Assembly: GCF_022230955.1 (NCBI RefSeq)
Contig: NZ_JAKKFI010000069.1
Span: 62,001-126,000, forward strand
Length of the DNA: 64,000 nt
Source of the DNA: Micromonospora cabrerizensis
GTDB taxonomy: Bacteria; Actinomycetota; Actinomycetes; Mycobacteriales; Micromonosporaceae
Direction of reading: 5' to 3'
In this document: positions 6,943 through 15,108 of the stretch, one piece after another
Layout of the letters: each line of letters starts with the position of its first letter
How positions within the stretch are numbered: the first letter of the stretch is position 1
Translations under genes and position numbers: made by a program
The notes under the pieces: model-generated
Database searches by the model: none
Seen by the model: only the letters and a program-made list of their open reading frames with translations
Told to the model about the DNA's origin: nothing

Positions 6943-7989
6943 ATGCGCTGGGACAACCTCACCGCTCCCCCGGTCGAGGGAGACCCCGAGCGGGCAGCGC
7001 CAGCGACGCCACCCCTGCCGCTGGCGCTGCCCGGCGCCGTCGCCCGCACCTTCGACACTCCCGAGTTCGCCGGGATGACCTTCTACGAGGTGCAGGCCAA
7101 ATCCATCCTCAACCGCGTGCCCGGGCAGTCCCGCGTCCCCTTCGAGTGGACCATCAACCCGTACCGTGGCTGTTCTCATGCTTGCGTTTACTGTTTCGCG
7201 AGAAATACTCACACCTACCTGGATCTCGACGCCGGTGCGGACTTCGACCGGAAGGTGATCGTCAAGGTCAACGCCGGTGAGCTGGTCCGGCGCGAGTTGG
7301 CCGCGCCGAAGTGGCGGGGCGCGCACGTGGCGATGGGCACCAACGTCGACTGCTACCAGCGGGCCGAGGGGCGCTACCGGCTCATGCCACAGATCATCGC
7401 GGCCCTGCGGGACTTCGCCAACCCGTTCTCGATCCTCACCAAGGGCACGCTGATCCTGCGCGACCTGCCCCTGCTGCGGCAGGCCGCCGAGGTCACCACC
7501 GTGGGCATCTCCTTCTCGGTGGGGTTCGTCGACGAGCAGCTCTGGCGTTCCGTCGAGCCGGGCACGCCGCATCCACACCGCCGACTGGACGCGGTCCGGG
7601 CGCTCACCGACGCCGGTTTCTCCGTCGGGGTGCTGATGGCCCCGATCCTGCCCGGCCTCAGCGACAGCGACGAGTCGATCGACGCCACCGTGTCGGCCAT
7701 CGCCGCAGCGGGCGCGACCAGCGTGACCGCACTGCCCCTGCACCTGCGCTCCGGCGCGCGGGAGTGGTACGCGCACTGGCTCGCCCGGGAGCACCCGCAC
7801 CTCGTGCCCCGCTATCGCGAGCTTTACCGGGCCGGTGCGTACGCCCCGCAGGCGTACCAGCGGGAGTTGACCGCCCGGGTGCGGATCGCGGCACGCCGGC
7901 ACGGGCTGCACCGCGGCGAGCGGGGCGACAACCGCAACCTGCCCGAGCCCCCGCCACCGTCGACGGCGGAGCAGTTGACTCTGCTCTAG
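6943..7989 (+). CDS. Rv2578c-family radical SAM protein
   Basis: A 348-residue radical SAM enzyme of the Rv2578c family. The [4Fe-4S] cluster is bound by C77-SHA-C81-VY-C84, the CX3CX2C signature, embedded in INPYRGCSHACVYCF. Other family marks are VNAGELVRRELA, MGTNVDCYQRAEG and VLMAPILPGLSD. Distantly related proteins include spore photoproduct lyase-like enzymes, but the reaction of this family is not established. The SOS box just upstream suggests induction after DNA damage and a link to repair. Start ATG at 6943 follows a short gap from the box, so the transcript probably has almost no leader. The C-terminal Pro-rich tail ends in EQLTLL. Confidence 0.88.
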   Translation: MRWDNLTAPPVEGDPERAAPATPPLPLALPGAVARTFDTPEFAGMTFYEVQAKSILNRVPGQSRVPFEWTINPYRGCSHACVYCFARNTHTYLDLDAGADFDRKVIVKVNAGELVRRELAAPKWRGAHVAMGTNVDCYQRAEGRYRLMPQIIAALRDFANPFSILTKGTLILRDLPLLRQAAEVTTVGISFSVGFVDEQLWRSVEPGTPHPHRRLDAVRALTDAGFSVGVLMAPILPGLSDSDESIDATVSAIAAAGATSVTALPLHLRSGAREWYAHWLAREHPHLVPRYRELYRAGAYAPQAYQRELTARVRIAARRHGLHRGERGDNRNLPEPPPPSTAEQLTLL

Positions 7990-8119
7990 TGCCCGTTCCA
8001 CAAAGCCTGGCCGGCCTGCGGCGGGCCCGAACGACGACCGGCGGCGTTGCGGGATCGCCGCCGGGACTCCGCCTCGGCTCGACCGCCCTGATGAAACAGG
8101 CCCTGGTCGGGCTCGGAGC

Positions 8120-8125
8120 TACAGT
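8120..8125 (+). promoter_or_regulatory. -10 element of a leaderless promoter (CoA-binding protein gene)
   Basis: TACAGT followed by six bases and the GTG start codon at 8132, the TANNNT spacing expected when transcription begins at the start codon. Confidence 0.5.
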
Positions 8126-8131
8126 CGGCGG

Positions 8132-8539
8132 GTGCGTACCGCTTCGAAGATCCTCGCTGACTCCGCCGTGATCGCCGTCGTGGGCGCGTCCCGCGACCCG
8201 TTGAAGGCCGCGCACGGCGTGCCGTTGCAGATGCAGCGGTACGGCTGGCGCATCATCCCGGTCAACCCGACCGTCGACGAACTGTTCGGGGAACGGGCGT
8301 ACAAGTCGCTGGCCGACATCCCGCACCCGGTCGATCTCGTGGACGTGTTCCGGCCGGCGGCCGACGCCGTGCAGGTGGTCCGGGACGCGGCGGCGATCGG
8401 TGCCCCGGCGGTCTGGCTGCAACTGGGCATCGTCTCGGCCGAGGCGCGGCGGATCGCCGAAGAAGCCGGCATGGACTACGTCGAAGACCGGTGCCTCATC
8501 GTCGAACGCGCCGCCGCCAACCTGACCCGCCTCCCCTAA
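8132..8539 (+). CDS. CoA-binding domain protein (YccU type)
   Basis: A 135-residue Rossmann-fold protein of the CoA-binding domain family related to the N-terminal part of succinyl-CoA synthetase alpha. The glycine-containing loop VIAVVGASRDPLKAAHGVP near residue 13 corresponds to the nucleotide/CoA-binding turn; VNPTVDELFGERAY, VDLVDVFRPA and AVWLQLGIVSAEA follow in the family order, and a final EDRCLIVE segment closes the domain. It is a stand-alone short form with no ligase partner nearby. The role is unknown, with a CoA-sensing or acyl-CoA-binding function often suggested. Start GTG 8132 has no ribosome site but is placed six bases after a -10 element. Confidence 0.88.
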   Translation: MRTASKILADSAVIAVVGASRDPLKAAHGVPLQMQRYGWRIIPVNPTVDELFGERAYKSLADIPHPVDLVDVFRPAADAVQVVRDAAAIGAPAVWLQLGIVSAEARRIAEEAGMDYVEDRCLIVERAAANLTRLP

Positions 8540-8581
8540 CCCCTCACCCCCACCCCACGCCCGCCCCACCCCCGCTCCGTC

Positions 8582-8650
8582 GATCATGGAGTTGTGGTGC
8601 CGGCTTCGTAGTAATTTGCCGCTTACATCCCCCACCACAACTCCTTGATC
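8582..8650. repeat. Long interrupted inverted repeat (dispersed-type hairpin)
   Basis: 18-base arms at 8582-8599 and 8633-8650 with one mismatch, separated by 33 bases with lower GC. The arm begins GATCA and contains GAGTTGTGGTG. I recall this arm as a recurrent intergenic hairpin in Micromonospora-type genomes. It lies between two rightward genes and may also act as a terminator for the first. Confidence 0.65.
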
Positions 8651-8710
8651 GGTCCGGGCGAGCGGGGCGAGCGGGGCGAGCCGGGGGCTGGATTTGGCGG
8701 CTTGGGGTCG

Positions 8711-8716
8711 TACCGT
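8711..8716 (+). promoter_or_regulatory. -10 element of a leaderless promoter (PH-like membrane protein gene)
   Basis: TACCGT, six bases, then GTG at 8723. It decides the start codon for a gene that has no other ribosome site. Confidence 0.5.
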
Positions 8717-8722
8717 GAGGTT

Positions 8723-9502
8723 GTGTCTTCTTCGCTGCGCCGCGTGCCTTTGCGGTACGACGGGCTCTGGCCTCGCCGGTTCCTTGCGTTGACGGTCGCG
8801 GCGCTGGTCGCGGGGTTGATGGCCGGTGGGTTGCTCCGGGTGCCGCAGGTGGACTCCGCCGCGGTGAGCGTGGCTGTCTGGCTGAGCATCGGCGTTCGCT
8901 GGCTGACCGGACGGTGGTGGCCACGGCGGGACGGCCAGTTGCACTGGCGGGAGCGGGTCAGCGGCCTGGGCACTGTCGAACCCGGCCTGGTGGCACGCCG
9001 GTCGCTCGCCGGCTGGGTCGATCTGGCGGCAGAGTGGGTCACCCTGACCGTGATCGGCGCGGCCCTGCTGGCCACCTTGCCCGAGCAGGGCCTCTGGGTC
9101 GACATCGCCCGCCCGGTGGTCGCCGTCGGCGTCGCGGCGTGGCTGGGCCGGAGGGCGTACGCGCAGGTGCGGTTCACGGGTCAGCTCGCACTGACCCCCA
9201 GCGCCATCCGGCACGGCCGGCACGTCCTCGACTGGACGAACATCGACCAGGTCAGCCCGCACCGGCGCGACGGCCGGCTCAACGGGGTACGGCTGCGGCC
9301 CGCGGTCTGGCGGTCGCTGCAACCCGCCCCGGTGGTCGGCGGCAGGGACACGGCGGTGCCGGAGGATCGGCTGGTCGCCGCGATCGAGGAGTATCGGTTC
9401 CGGCCGCAGGACCTGGCCAAAAAGCCGGCGAGCACCAGAGACGAGGCGTGCGTCGGCGCGGGCGACATCGGTGGGGAGCGTGATGCCTCTGAGTCATCGT
9501 GA
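8723..9502 (+). CDS. PH-domain-like membrane protein (259 aa)
   Basis: A membrane protein with hydrophobic helices near residues 19-40 (FLALTVAALVAGLMAGGLL) and 47-60, then a further pair around VTLTVIGAALLATL and VVAVGVAAWLG. The C-terminal third, from FTGQLALTPSAIRHGRHVLDWTNIDQVSPH, has the strand-turn pattern of a bacterial PH-like domain, where 'local start-site' W-x-NIDQV is typical. The start GTG 8723 (VSSSLRRVPL) is chosen from the -10 element six bases upstream; the frame is open ~26 codons further 5' but those codons are low complexity. Function is unknown. Confidence 0.65.
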   Translation: MSSSLRRVPLRYDGLWPRRFLALTVAALVAGLMAGGLLRVPQVDSAAVSVAVWLSIGVRWLTGRWWPRRDGQLHWRERVSGLGTVEPGLVARRSLAGWVDLAAEWVTLTVIGAALLATLPEQGLWVDIARPVVAVGVAAWLGRRAYAQVRFTGQLALTPSAIRHGRHVLDWTNIDQVSPHRRDGRLNGVRLRPAVWRSLQPAPVVGGRDTAVPEDRLVAAIEEYRFRPQDLAKKPASTRDEACVGAGDIGGERDASESS

Positions 9503-9523
9503 TGCCGCACCGTCATCACGCTC
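9476..9523. terminator. Inverted repeat across the end of the PH-like gene
   Basis: 10-base perfect arms at 9476-9485 and 9514-9523 (GAGCGTGATG and complement), the left arm lying within the coding end. Just past it, 9540-9570 holds a GGCGACG tandem stretch. A weak convergent terminator is likely. Confidence 0.45.
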
Positions 9524-9620
9524 TTGACCGACGACGCGGACGGACCGACCGACCGGGCGACAGGCGACGGGCGACGGGCGACGGGGCACAGACGACAGAC
9601 GGCCGATCAGCAGACGCGGA

Positions 9621-10817
9621 TCAGAGCTTGTACTCCTTGAGTAGACCCCGGGAGATGATGGTCTTCTGGATCTCCGAGGTGCCCTCGCCGATGAGCAGGA
9701 ACGGGGCCTCCCGCATCAGCCGCTCGATCTCGTACTCCTTGGAGTAGCCGTAGCCGCCGTGGATGCGGAACGCCTCCTGGACGACCTCGGCGCAGTATTC
9801 GGAGGCCAGCAGCTTGGCCATCCCGGCCTCGACGTCGTTGCGCTGGCCAGCGTCCTTGAGGCGGGCGGCGTTGACCATGAGGGCGTGCGCGGCCTCGATC
9901 TTCGTACCCATCTCGGCGAGCTTGAAGGCGATGGCCTGGTGCTTGGCGAGCGGCTGGCCGAACGTCTTGCGCTGCTGGGCGTAGCTGACCGCCAGCTCGA
10001 AGGCGCGGATGGAGATGCCGCAGGCGCGGGCGGCCACGTTGACCCGGCCCACCTCGATGCCGTCCATCATCTGGTAGAAGCCGCGGCCCACCTTGTCGGC
10101 GCCACCGAGGATCGCGGAGTCGGGCACGGTCACCCCGTCGAGGACCATCTCGGTGGTCTCGACGCCCTTGTAGCCCATCTTTTCGATCTTGCCGGGGATG
10201 GTGAGGCCGGGGGCGGTCTCGCCGAAGCCCGGTTCCTTCTCCAGCAGGAAGGTGCTCATGTTGCCGTACACCGACTCGGCGCCGGTGTCGGTCTTCACCA
10301 GGGTGGCCACCACGGAGGAGTACGCCCCGTTGGTCAGCCACATCTTCTGTCCGTTGAGCACGTAGTTGTCGCCGTCGCGGACGGCTCGGGACTTGATCGC
10401 CGAGACGTCGGAGCCGGTCTCGGGCTCGGACATGGAGAACGCGCCGCGCACCTCGCCGGTGGCCATCCTCGGCAGGAGGCGGGCCTTCTGCTCGGCGGAG
10501 CCGTGCTGGGAGATCAGGTACGCCACGATGAAGTGGGTGTTGACGATGCCGGAGATCGACATCCAACCCCGGGACAGTTGCTCGACCACCAGCGCGTAGG
10601 TCAGCAGCGACTCACCCAGACCGCCGAACTCCTCGTCGATGGTGAGGCCGAACAGGCCCATCTCGCGCATCCCGTCGAGGATGTCGGTGGGGTACTCGTC
10701 GGCGTGCTCCAGCCGCTGGGCGTGCGGAATGATCTCCTTGTCGGCGAAGTCCCGAACGGTCTCCAGGATCGACTGTTGCACATCGGTCAGGCCGGGCGTC
10801 TGGGCGAGTCGAGCCAT
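9621..10817 (-). CDS. Acyl-CoA dehydrogenase (methylsuccinyl-CoA or short-chain type)
   Basis: A 398-residue FAD flavoenzyme that introduces an alpha,beta double bond into an acyl-CoA and passes electrons to ETF. N-terminal helices carry ILETVRDFADKEIIP; the flavin-binding strand reads GAFSMSEPETGSDVSAI and MWLTNGAY; the C-terminal domain has QRKTFGQPLAKHQAIAFKLAEM, IHGGYGYSKEYEIERLMREA and the GEGTSEIQ segment that holds the usual catalytic Glu. The subgroup looks like the one streptomycetes encode with ethylmalonyl-CoA genes. Start ATG 10817 has GGAGG six bases upstream. With the MaoC (3.5 kb) and CoA-lyase (13.2 kb) genes, all on this strand, it may make one pathway; the exact substrate is inferred. 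Confidence 0.9.
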   Translation of the reverse strand: MARLAQTPGLTDVQQSILETVRDFADKEIIPHAQRLEHADEYPTDILDGMREMGLFGLTIDEEFGGLGESLLTYALVVEQLSRGWMSISGIVNTHFIVAYLISQHGSAEQKARLLPRMATGEVRGAFSMSEPETGSDVSAIKSRAVRDGDNYVLNGQKMWLTNGAYSSVVATLVKTDTGAESVYGNMSTFLLEKEPGFGETAPGLTIPGKIEKMGYKGVETTEMVLDGVTVPDSAILGGADKVGRGFYQMMDGIEVGRVNVAARACGISIRAFELAVSYAQQRKTFGQPLAKHQAIAFKLAEMGTKIEAAHALMVNAARLKDAGQRNDVEAGMAKLLASEYCAEVVQEAFRIHGGYGYSKEYEIERLMREAPFLLIGEGTSEIQKTIISRGLLKEYKL

Positions 10818-10993
10818 CTCAGCCTCCGGGGATCCGCGCACTACTCGTGGGTAACTGAACGCTGGGTCAGTATCGGTCTCCGGGGCCAGCGAGGCCAAGG
10901 TGACCAGTCCACACAACCGCTGTGAAAAGGTTCACCGCTGCGGGTAGCGTCCGGCAAGAGGGACTTTTCCGGCACCGGCAGGAGGAGGACAGC

Positions 10994-11533
10994 TTGAGCT
11001 ACCCACCGCCGTCGGGGCCACCATCAGACGAGCAACCACCGTCACCCTACGAGCCACCCCGGGACCAGTCGCCGTACGCGCCGCCGCCGGCCGGCCAGCC
11101 GCCGTACGCGCCACAGCCGGACCAGCCAGCGTTCGAGCTGCCGGCGGAACGCTCACCGTACGGGCCACCTGCCGACGATCCGTCGCCGTACACGCAGCAG
11201 GGGCCGCACCAGTCGGGGCAGTGGAGTCAGCAGCCGCCGTACCCCCCGCAGGGTCCCTACGGTCAGTACGGCCCGCCGCCCTCCGGCCCGGGTCGGGGCA
11301 CCAACGTGCTCGCGATCCTGTCGCTGGTGTTCGCCTTCGCCTTTCCGCCGGCCGGTGCCGTCCTCGGACACGTCGCCAAGCGGCAGATCCGGACCAGCGG
11401 CGAGGAGGGCGACCAGCTCGCCACCTGGGGGCTGATCCTCGGCTACGTCTTCACCGGGCTCGCCCTGCTGGCGTGCTGCGGCTGGCTGGCCCTCGTGGCC
11501 CTGGGCAACACCGGCGACAACAGCGGCTACTGA
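10994..11533 (+). CDS. DUF4190 domain membrane protein (first copy)
   Basis: A 179-residue protein with a long N-terminal Pro/Gln/Tyr-rich tail (repeated SPYxPP, QPPY and GPY units, ~100 residues) and a C-terminal DUF4190 domain of two membrane helices (TNVLAILSLVFAFAFPPAGAVLGHVA and LILGYVFTGLALLACCGWLALVAL). The conserved GHVAKRQI motif links them. The tail is cytoplasmic and disordered, of the kind seen in proteins of the actinobacterial cell pole and septum, but function is unknown. The start is TTG 10994, given by the strong GGAGGAGG six bases upstream. It is a paralogue of the gene at 12.6 kb. Confidence 0.8.
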   Translation: MSYPPPSGPPSDEQPPSPYEPPRDQSPYAPPPAGQPPYAPQPDQPAFELPAERSPYGPPADDPSPYTQQGPHQSGQWSQQPPYPPQGPYGQYGPPPSGPGRGTNVLAILSLVFAFAFPPAGAVLGHVAKRQIRTSGEEGDQLATWGLILGYVFTGLALLACCGWLALVALGNTGDNSGY

Positions 11534-11558
11534 CCGCCGGCCACAGTCAGGTCGCCGG

Positions 11559-12464
11559 TCAACGGAACCGGGCCTCGCGGACGCTGTTGCCGCCGTCCAC
11601 CACCAGCATCTGGCCGGTGATGTACGAGGCGGCCGGCGAGCAGAGGAAGCTGATCGCCGCGGCGACCTCGTCCGGGGTGCCCGGTCGACCCACCGGCGTG
11701 CCCAGCCCCTGCTTGATCTCGGCCATGGTGGACGCGGCGGTGTAGATGGTGCCGGGAGCCACCGCGTTGACGGTCACGCCGTCGGCGATCATCTCCATGG
11801 CCAGCGCCCGGGTGAGCCCGACGACGCCGGCCTTCGCCGCGGCGTAGGCGGCCTCGGTGGGCAGGGCGTTGACCGGGCCGGCGGTGGCCGACAGGTTGAC
11901 GATCCGGCCCCAGCCCCGCTCGGCCATCCCGCCGATGAACGCGCGACTGCACAGGAACGCGGTGGACAGGTTGCGGTCGATCTCGCCGCGCCACTCGTCA
12001 TAGGTCAGCTGGGCGACCGGGCGCAGCACGCCCTGGCTGGCCCGGCTGGCCAGGCCGGCGTTGTTGACCAGCACCTCGACGTCGCCCAACTGCTCGGCGA
12101 CCGCGTCGGCCAGCGCGCCGACCTCCGACTCGTCGGTCAGGTCCGCGACGAAGCCGGTCACGCCCAGCTCACCAGCGCGTTCGTGGATGCGCCGGGTGGT
12201 GGAGACGATGGCCACCCGGGCGCCCAGGTCGGCGAGTCGTCGAGCGGTGGCGTACCCGATGCCGTCCGGGCTGCCCGCACCCGTCACCAGGGCGACCCGC
12301 CCGTCGAGGCGCATGGTCACCGGGTCGGCCAGCGCGACGGGCTCGTCGGGGCCGGGGCTGCCGGCCGGCGTGGCCGCGCGGGCACGTCGGCCCCCGCCCG
12401 GGCGGCTGACGTCCCGTCTGGGTCGGCTGCCGGAGCGGTCCGCGGCGCGCGCGTCGAATGCCAT
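11559..12464 (-). CDS. SDR-family oxidoreductase (FabG-like)
   Basis: A 301-residue short-chain dehydrogenase/reductase that uses NAD(P)H to reduce or oxidise a carbonyl/alcohol. The cofactor loop TGAGSPDGIGYA, the NNAG motif (VLVNNAGLAS), catalytic Ser in LSATAGP and Tyr-x3-Lys in EAAYAAAKAG are present; the C-terminus has SYITGQMLVVDGG, typical of FabG-like enzymes. The first 50 residues are charged, Pro/Arg-rich low complexity with no counterpart in the fold. The upstream start 12464 has AGGA nearby; an alternative ATG at 12314 would remove this extension and give a standard 251-residue SDR. Either start is possible. Confidence 0.82.
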   Translation of the reverse strand: MAFDARAADRSGSRPRRDVSRPGGGRRARAATPAGSPGPDEPVALADPVTMRLDGRVALVTGAGSPDGIGYATARRLADLGARVAIVSTTRRIHERAGELGVTGFVADLTDESEVGALADAVAEQLGDVEVLVNNAGLASRASQGVLRPVAQLTYDEWRGEIDRNLSTAFLCSRAFIGGMAERGWGRIVNLSATAGPVNALPTEAAYAAAKAGVVGLTRALAMEMIADGVTVNAVAPGTIYTAASTMAEIKQGLGTPVGRPGTPDEVAAAISFLCSPAASYITGQMLVVDGGNSVREARFR

Positions 12465-12581
12465 GCCAGGATCCTGCCCGGTACGACGGGCCCGAAGCAA
12501 CGCGGCACCCGGGAGCGGGGGCAACGGTTTTGGTCACCCCTGGCTACCCTGACGGCGCACCCGACCTGACGGAGAGATCGC

Positions 12582-13139
12582 ATGACCAACCCCCCGCCCT
12601 CTGGCGGCTGGCACGACCCGGCGTGGTCGGGACAGCAACCCGTTGACCCCACCCTCCCGGTGAGCAGTCAACCGGCGCCCACCCAGCCGATCGCCACGAA
12701 CCCGTACGCGCCGACCGACCCGTACGCGCCGACCAGTCCGTACGCGGGCGGCGCGCCGCAGATCCCGGCCCAGCCCGGCCCGTACGCGGCCACGCCCGGT
12801 TACCCTCCGCCGCCCGGTTACCCGGGTTACGGATACCCGCCCGCCCAGAAGCAGAACGGGCTGGCCATCGCCGCGATGGTCGTCTCGATCATCGGCGCCC
12901 TCGGTCTCTGCGGCTACGGCCTCGGTGGCTACATCGGCGCGATCGGCGCGATCCTCGGCCACGTGTCCCGCAAGCAGATCAGGCAGCGCGGCGAGAGCGG
13001 CGAGGGCTTCGCCACCGCCGGCATCATCGTCGGCTGGATCGCCACGGCACTGGCCGTGCTGGCCACCATCGTCATCGTGATCGCCATCGTCTGGGCGGCG
13101 AACCAGGACACGTCCGCCTACGAGAGCGGCACCTACTGA
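12582..13139 (+). CDS. DUF4190 domain membrane protein (second copy)
   Basis: A 185-residue paralogue of the gene at 11 kb. The N-terminal ~90 residues are Pro/Tyr-rich with NPYAPTDPYAPTSPYAGG-type repeats and PGYPPPPGYPGYGYPP. The C-terminal part has two helices, GLAIAAMVVSIIGALGLCGYGLGG and GIIVGWIATALAVLATIVIVIAIVW, around the conserved GHVSRKQIRQRGESG. Compared with the first copy it shares the loop GHV-x-K-Q-I-R and overall layout but little of the tail. GGAGAG lies six bases before ATG. A bidirectional terminator follows immediately. Confidence 0.8.
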   Translation: MTNPPPSGGWHDPAWSGQQPVDPTLPVSSQPAPTQPIATNPYAPTDPYAPTSPYAGGAPQIPAQPGPYAATPGYPPPPGYPGYGYPPAQKQNGLAIAAMVVSIIGALGLCGYGLGGYIGAIGAILGHVSRKQIRQRGESGEGFATAGIIVGWIATALAVLATIVIVIAIVWAANQDTSAYESGTY

Positions 13140-13146
13140 GTGCGGC

Positions 13147-13179
13147 GAGCCGCCCCCGGATCCGACCCGGGGGCGGCTC
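13147..13179. terminator. Bidirectional terminator between DUF4190 and CoA-lyase genes
   Basis: A perfect 13-bp G/C inverted repeat (13147-13159 with 13167-13179) in the 46-base gap between two convergent genes. Confidence 0.75.
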
Positions 13180-13185
13180 GGCCGG

Positions 13186-14142
13186 TCACTCCGCCGGTGG
13201 GGTGAACGACGACGTACGGCTCATCCCGGCGGCCCGGCCCTTCGCGGCGACCACGAGCGCCATCTTGCGGGACGCCTCGTCGATCATCTCGTCGCCGAGC
13301 ATCACCGCGCCCAGCTTGCCGCCGGCCTCCGAGGTGTAGTGCTCGTACGCGTCGAGGATCAGCTCGGCGTGGTCGTAGTCGGCCTGCGCCGGCTGGTAGA
13401 CCTCGTTGGCGGCGTCGATCTGGCCGGGGTGCAGCACCCACTTGCCGTCGAAGCCCAGCGCCGCCGAGCGCTTGGCCACCTCGCGGAACGCGTCGACGTC
13501 GCGGATCTGCAGGAACGGGCCGTCGATGGCCTGCTTGTCGTGCATCCGGGCGGCCATCAGGATCCGCATGAGGATGTAGTGATACGGGTCGCCCGGGTAG
13601 TCCGGGATCAGGCCGCCCACCACCATCGACTTCATGTTGATCGACGCCATGAAGTCGGCCGGGCCGAAGATGATGGTCTCCACGCGCGGTGAGGCTGCGG
13701 CGATCGCGTCCACGTTGACCAGACCGGCGGCGTTCTCGATCTGCGCCTCGATGCCGATCCGACCGACCTCCAGGCCGAGCGTCTTCTCGATCTGGGTGAG
13801 CGTCAGGTCCAGCCACTGCACCTGGGCGGCGGTCTGCACCTTCGGCAGCATGATGCAGTCCAGGTTGGCGCCGGCGCCCTCCACGACCTCGATGACGTCC
13901 CGGTAGGTCCACGGGGTGGTCAGGTCGTTGACGCGGACCACCCGGGTCTTGCCGGCCCAGTCCCCCTCGTTGAGGGCGGCCACGATGTTCTTGCGCGCGT
14001 CCGGCTTGGCCAGCGGCGCGACGGCGTCCTCCAGGTCGAGGAAGACCTGGTCGGCCGGAAGGCCCTGCGCCTTGCCGAGCATCTTGACGCTGGAACCCGG
14101 CACGGCGAGGCAGGACCTGCGGGGGCGACCGACTGCGGCCAT
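13186..14142 (-). CDS. HpcH/HpaI-family (CitE-type) CoA ester lyase
   Basis: A 318-residue TIM-barrel lyase that cleaves or forms a beta-hydroxyacyl-CoA such as malyl-CoA or beta-methylmalyl-CoA, needing Mg2+. The family signature is spread through CLAVPGSSVKML at the start (a phosphate/CoA loop), VFLDLEDAVAPLAK with the metal-binding Glu-Asp, VVRVNDLTTPW, LPKVQTAAQ and the IGIEAQIENAAGL segment carrying the second metal Glu. It is the CitE/Mcl type rather than a full citrate lyase beta chain, with no CitF/CitD nearby. The start at 14142 has AAGGAG seven bases upstream. In streptomycetes a similar gene lies beside MaoC, meaA and ccr; here those are not adjacent. Confidence 0.88.
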   Translation of the reverse strand: MAAVGRPRRSCLAVPGSSVKMLGKAQGLPADQVFLDLEDAVAPLAKPDARKNIVAALNEGDWAGKTRVVRVNDLTTPWTYRDVIEVVEGAGANLDCIMLPKVQTAAQVQWLDLTLTQIEKTLGLEVGRIGIEAQIENAAGLVNVDAIAAASPRVETIIFGPADFMASINMKSMVVGGLIPDYPGDPYHYILMRILMAARMHDKQAIDGPFLQIRDVDAFREVAKRSAALGFDGKWVLHPGQIDAANEVYQPAQADYDHAELILDAYEHYTSEAGGKLGAVMLGDEMIDEASRKMALVVAAKGRAAGMSRTSSFTPPAE

Positions 14143-14249
14143 GGATGCGCTCCTTCCAGCGTCCGGCGGGCACGCCGACGCCACCTGACGACAGATCCGT
14201 GAACTTAACGATCCCAAAGGGCGTTGTGACGCCACGGTAACCTCGCGCC

Positions 14250-15098
14250 ATGACCGGGGTGAATGGACCTGTGGAAGATCTCACTGGGCGTCGACGACTG
14301 GTGGTGGTGACCGGGGCCAGCTCCGGCATCGGGTTGGCCGCCGCCGTACATCTGGCCTGCCGCGGCGACCAGGTTGCGCTGGTCGGGCGGGACCCGGCGC
14401 GCCTCCAGGCCGCCGCCGAGCGGGTCCGGGAGAACTCGGGCGAGCGTCCCGAGTTGTTCCGAGCCGACTTCGCGGTCCTGGACGACGTGCGCCGGCTCGC
14501 CGAGCAGTTACGGTCCGCGTACGACCGGATCGACGTGCTGGCCAACAACGCCGGTGCCATCGCGCTGCAACCGCTCACCACCGTCGACGGCTTCGAGATG
14601 TCGATCCAGGCCAACCACCTGGCCCCGTTCCTGCTGACCAACCTGCTGGCCGACCGGGTGGAACGGATCGTGGTGACCGCCTCCGGTGCGCACCGCTTCG
14701 GCGCGCTCGATCCGGACGACCTGAACGCGCCGCTGCGCGGCTACCGGTCGACCGGCGCGTACGGCACGAGCAAGCAGGCGAACATCCTGTTCACCGCCGA
14801 GGCGGCCCGACGCTGGCCGGAGATGTCCGCGTACAGCTTCCACCCGGGGGTGGTGCGCACCCGGTTCGGCAACGACAGCAGGCTGGTCGCATTCGGCATG
14901 CGGATCCTGCCGTTCCGCAGCCCGGAGAAGGGCGCCGAGACCCTGGTGTGGCTGGCCAACCAGGACCACTCCCGGTTGGCCAACGGCGGTTACTACGCCG
15001 ACCGTCGCCCGCGTCGGCCGTACCGCAAGGCCAGCGACCCGCGGCTCGCCGCCCGACTCTGGGAGGCGAGCGCGAAGGCCGTCGGCATCGCTGGGTAG
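14250..15098 (+). CDS. SDR-family dehydrogenase (retinol dehydrogenase/WWOX-like)
   Basis: A 282-residue short-chain dehydrogenase. The NAD(P) loop TGASSGIGLAAA, NNAG in VLANNAGAIA, catalytic Ser in VTASGAHRFG and Tyr-x3-Lys in AYGTSKQAN are all in order. The C-terminal half, with HPGVVRTRFG and PEKGAETLVWLA, resembles the light-dependent protochlorophyllide-reductase-like and retinol-dehydrogenase-like subgroup. The substrate is unknown. A possible leaderless promoter (TAACCT six bases before ATG) precedes it. The stop codon of this gene is part of the -10 element of the next gene. Confidence 0.88.
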   Translation: MTGVNGPVEDLTGRRRLVVVTGASSGIGLAAAVHLACRGDQVALVGRDPARLQAAAERVRENSGERPELFRADFAVLDDVRRLAEQLRSAYDRIDVLANNAGAIALQPLTTVDGFEMSIQANHLAPFLLTNLLADRVERIVVTASGAHRFGALDPDDLNAPLRGYRSTGAYGTSKQANILFTAEAARRWPEMSAYSFHPGVVRTRFGNDSRLVAFGMRILPFRSPEKGAETLVWLANQDHSRLANGGYYADRRPRRPYRKASDPRLAARLWEASAKAVGIAG

Positions 15099-15101
15099 CG
15101 T
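15096..15101 (+). promoter_or_regulatory. -10 element overlapping a stop codon
   Basis: TAGCGT, whose first three bases are the TAG stop of the SDR gene, followed by seven bases and ATG 15109. This TANNNT-N7-ATG spacing points to a leaderless transcript and to 15109 as the start. Confidence 0.55.
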
Positions 15102-15108
15102 GGCCACC

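Noticed and set aside
9540..9610. GGCGACG tandem stretch
   Set aside because: Short, impure low-complexity; no sign of function.
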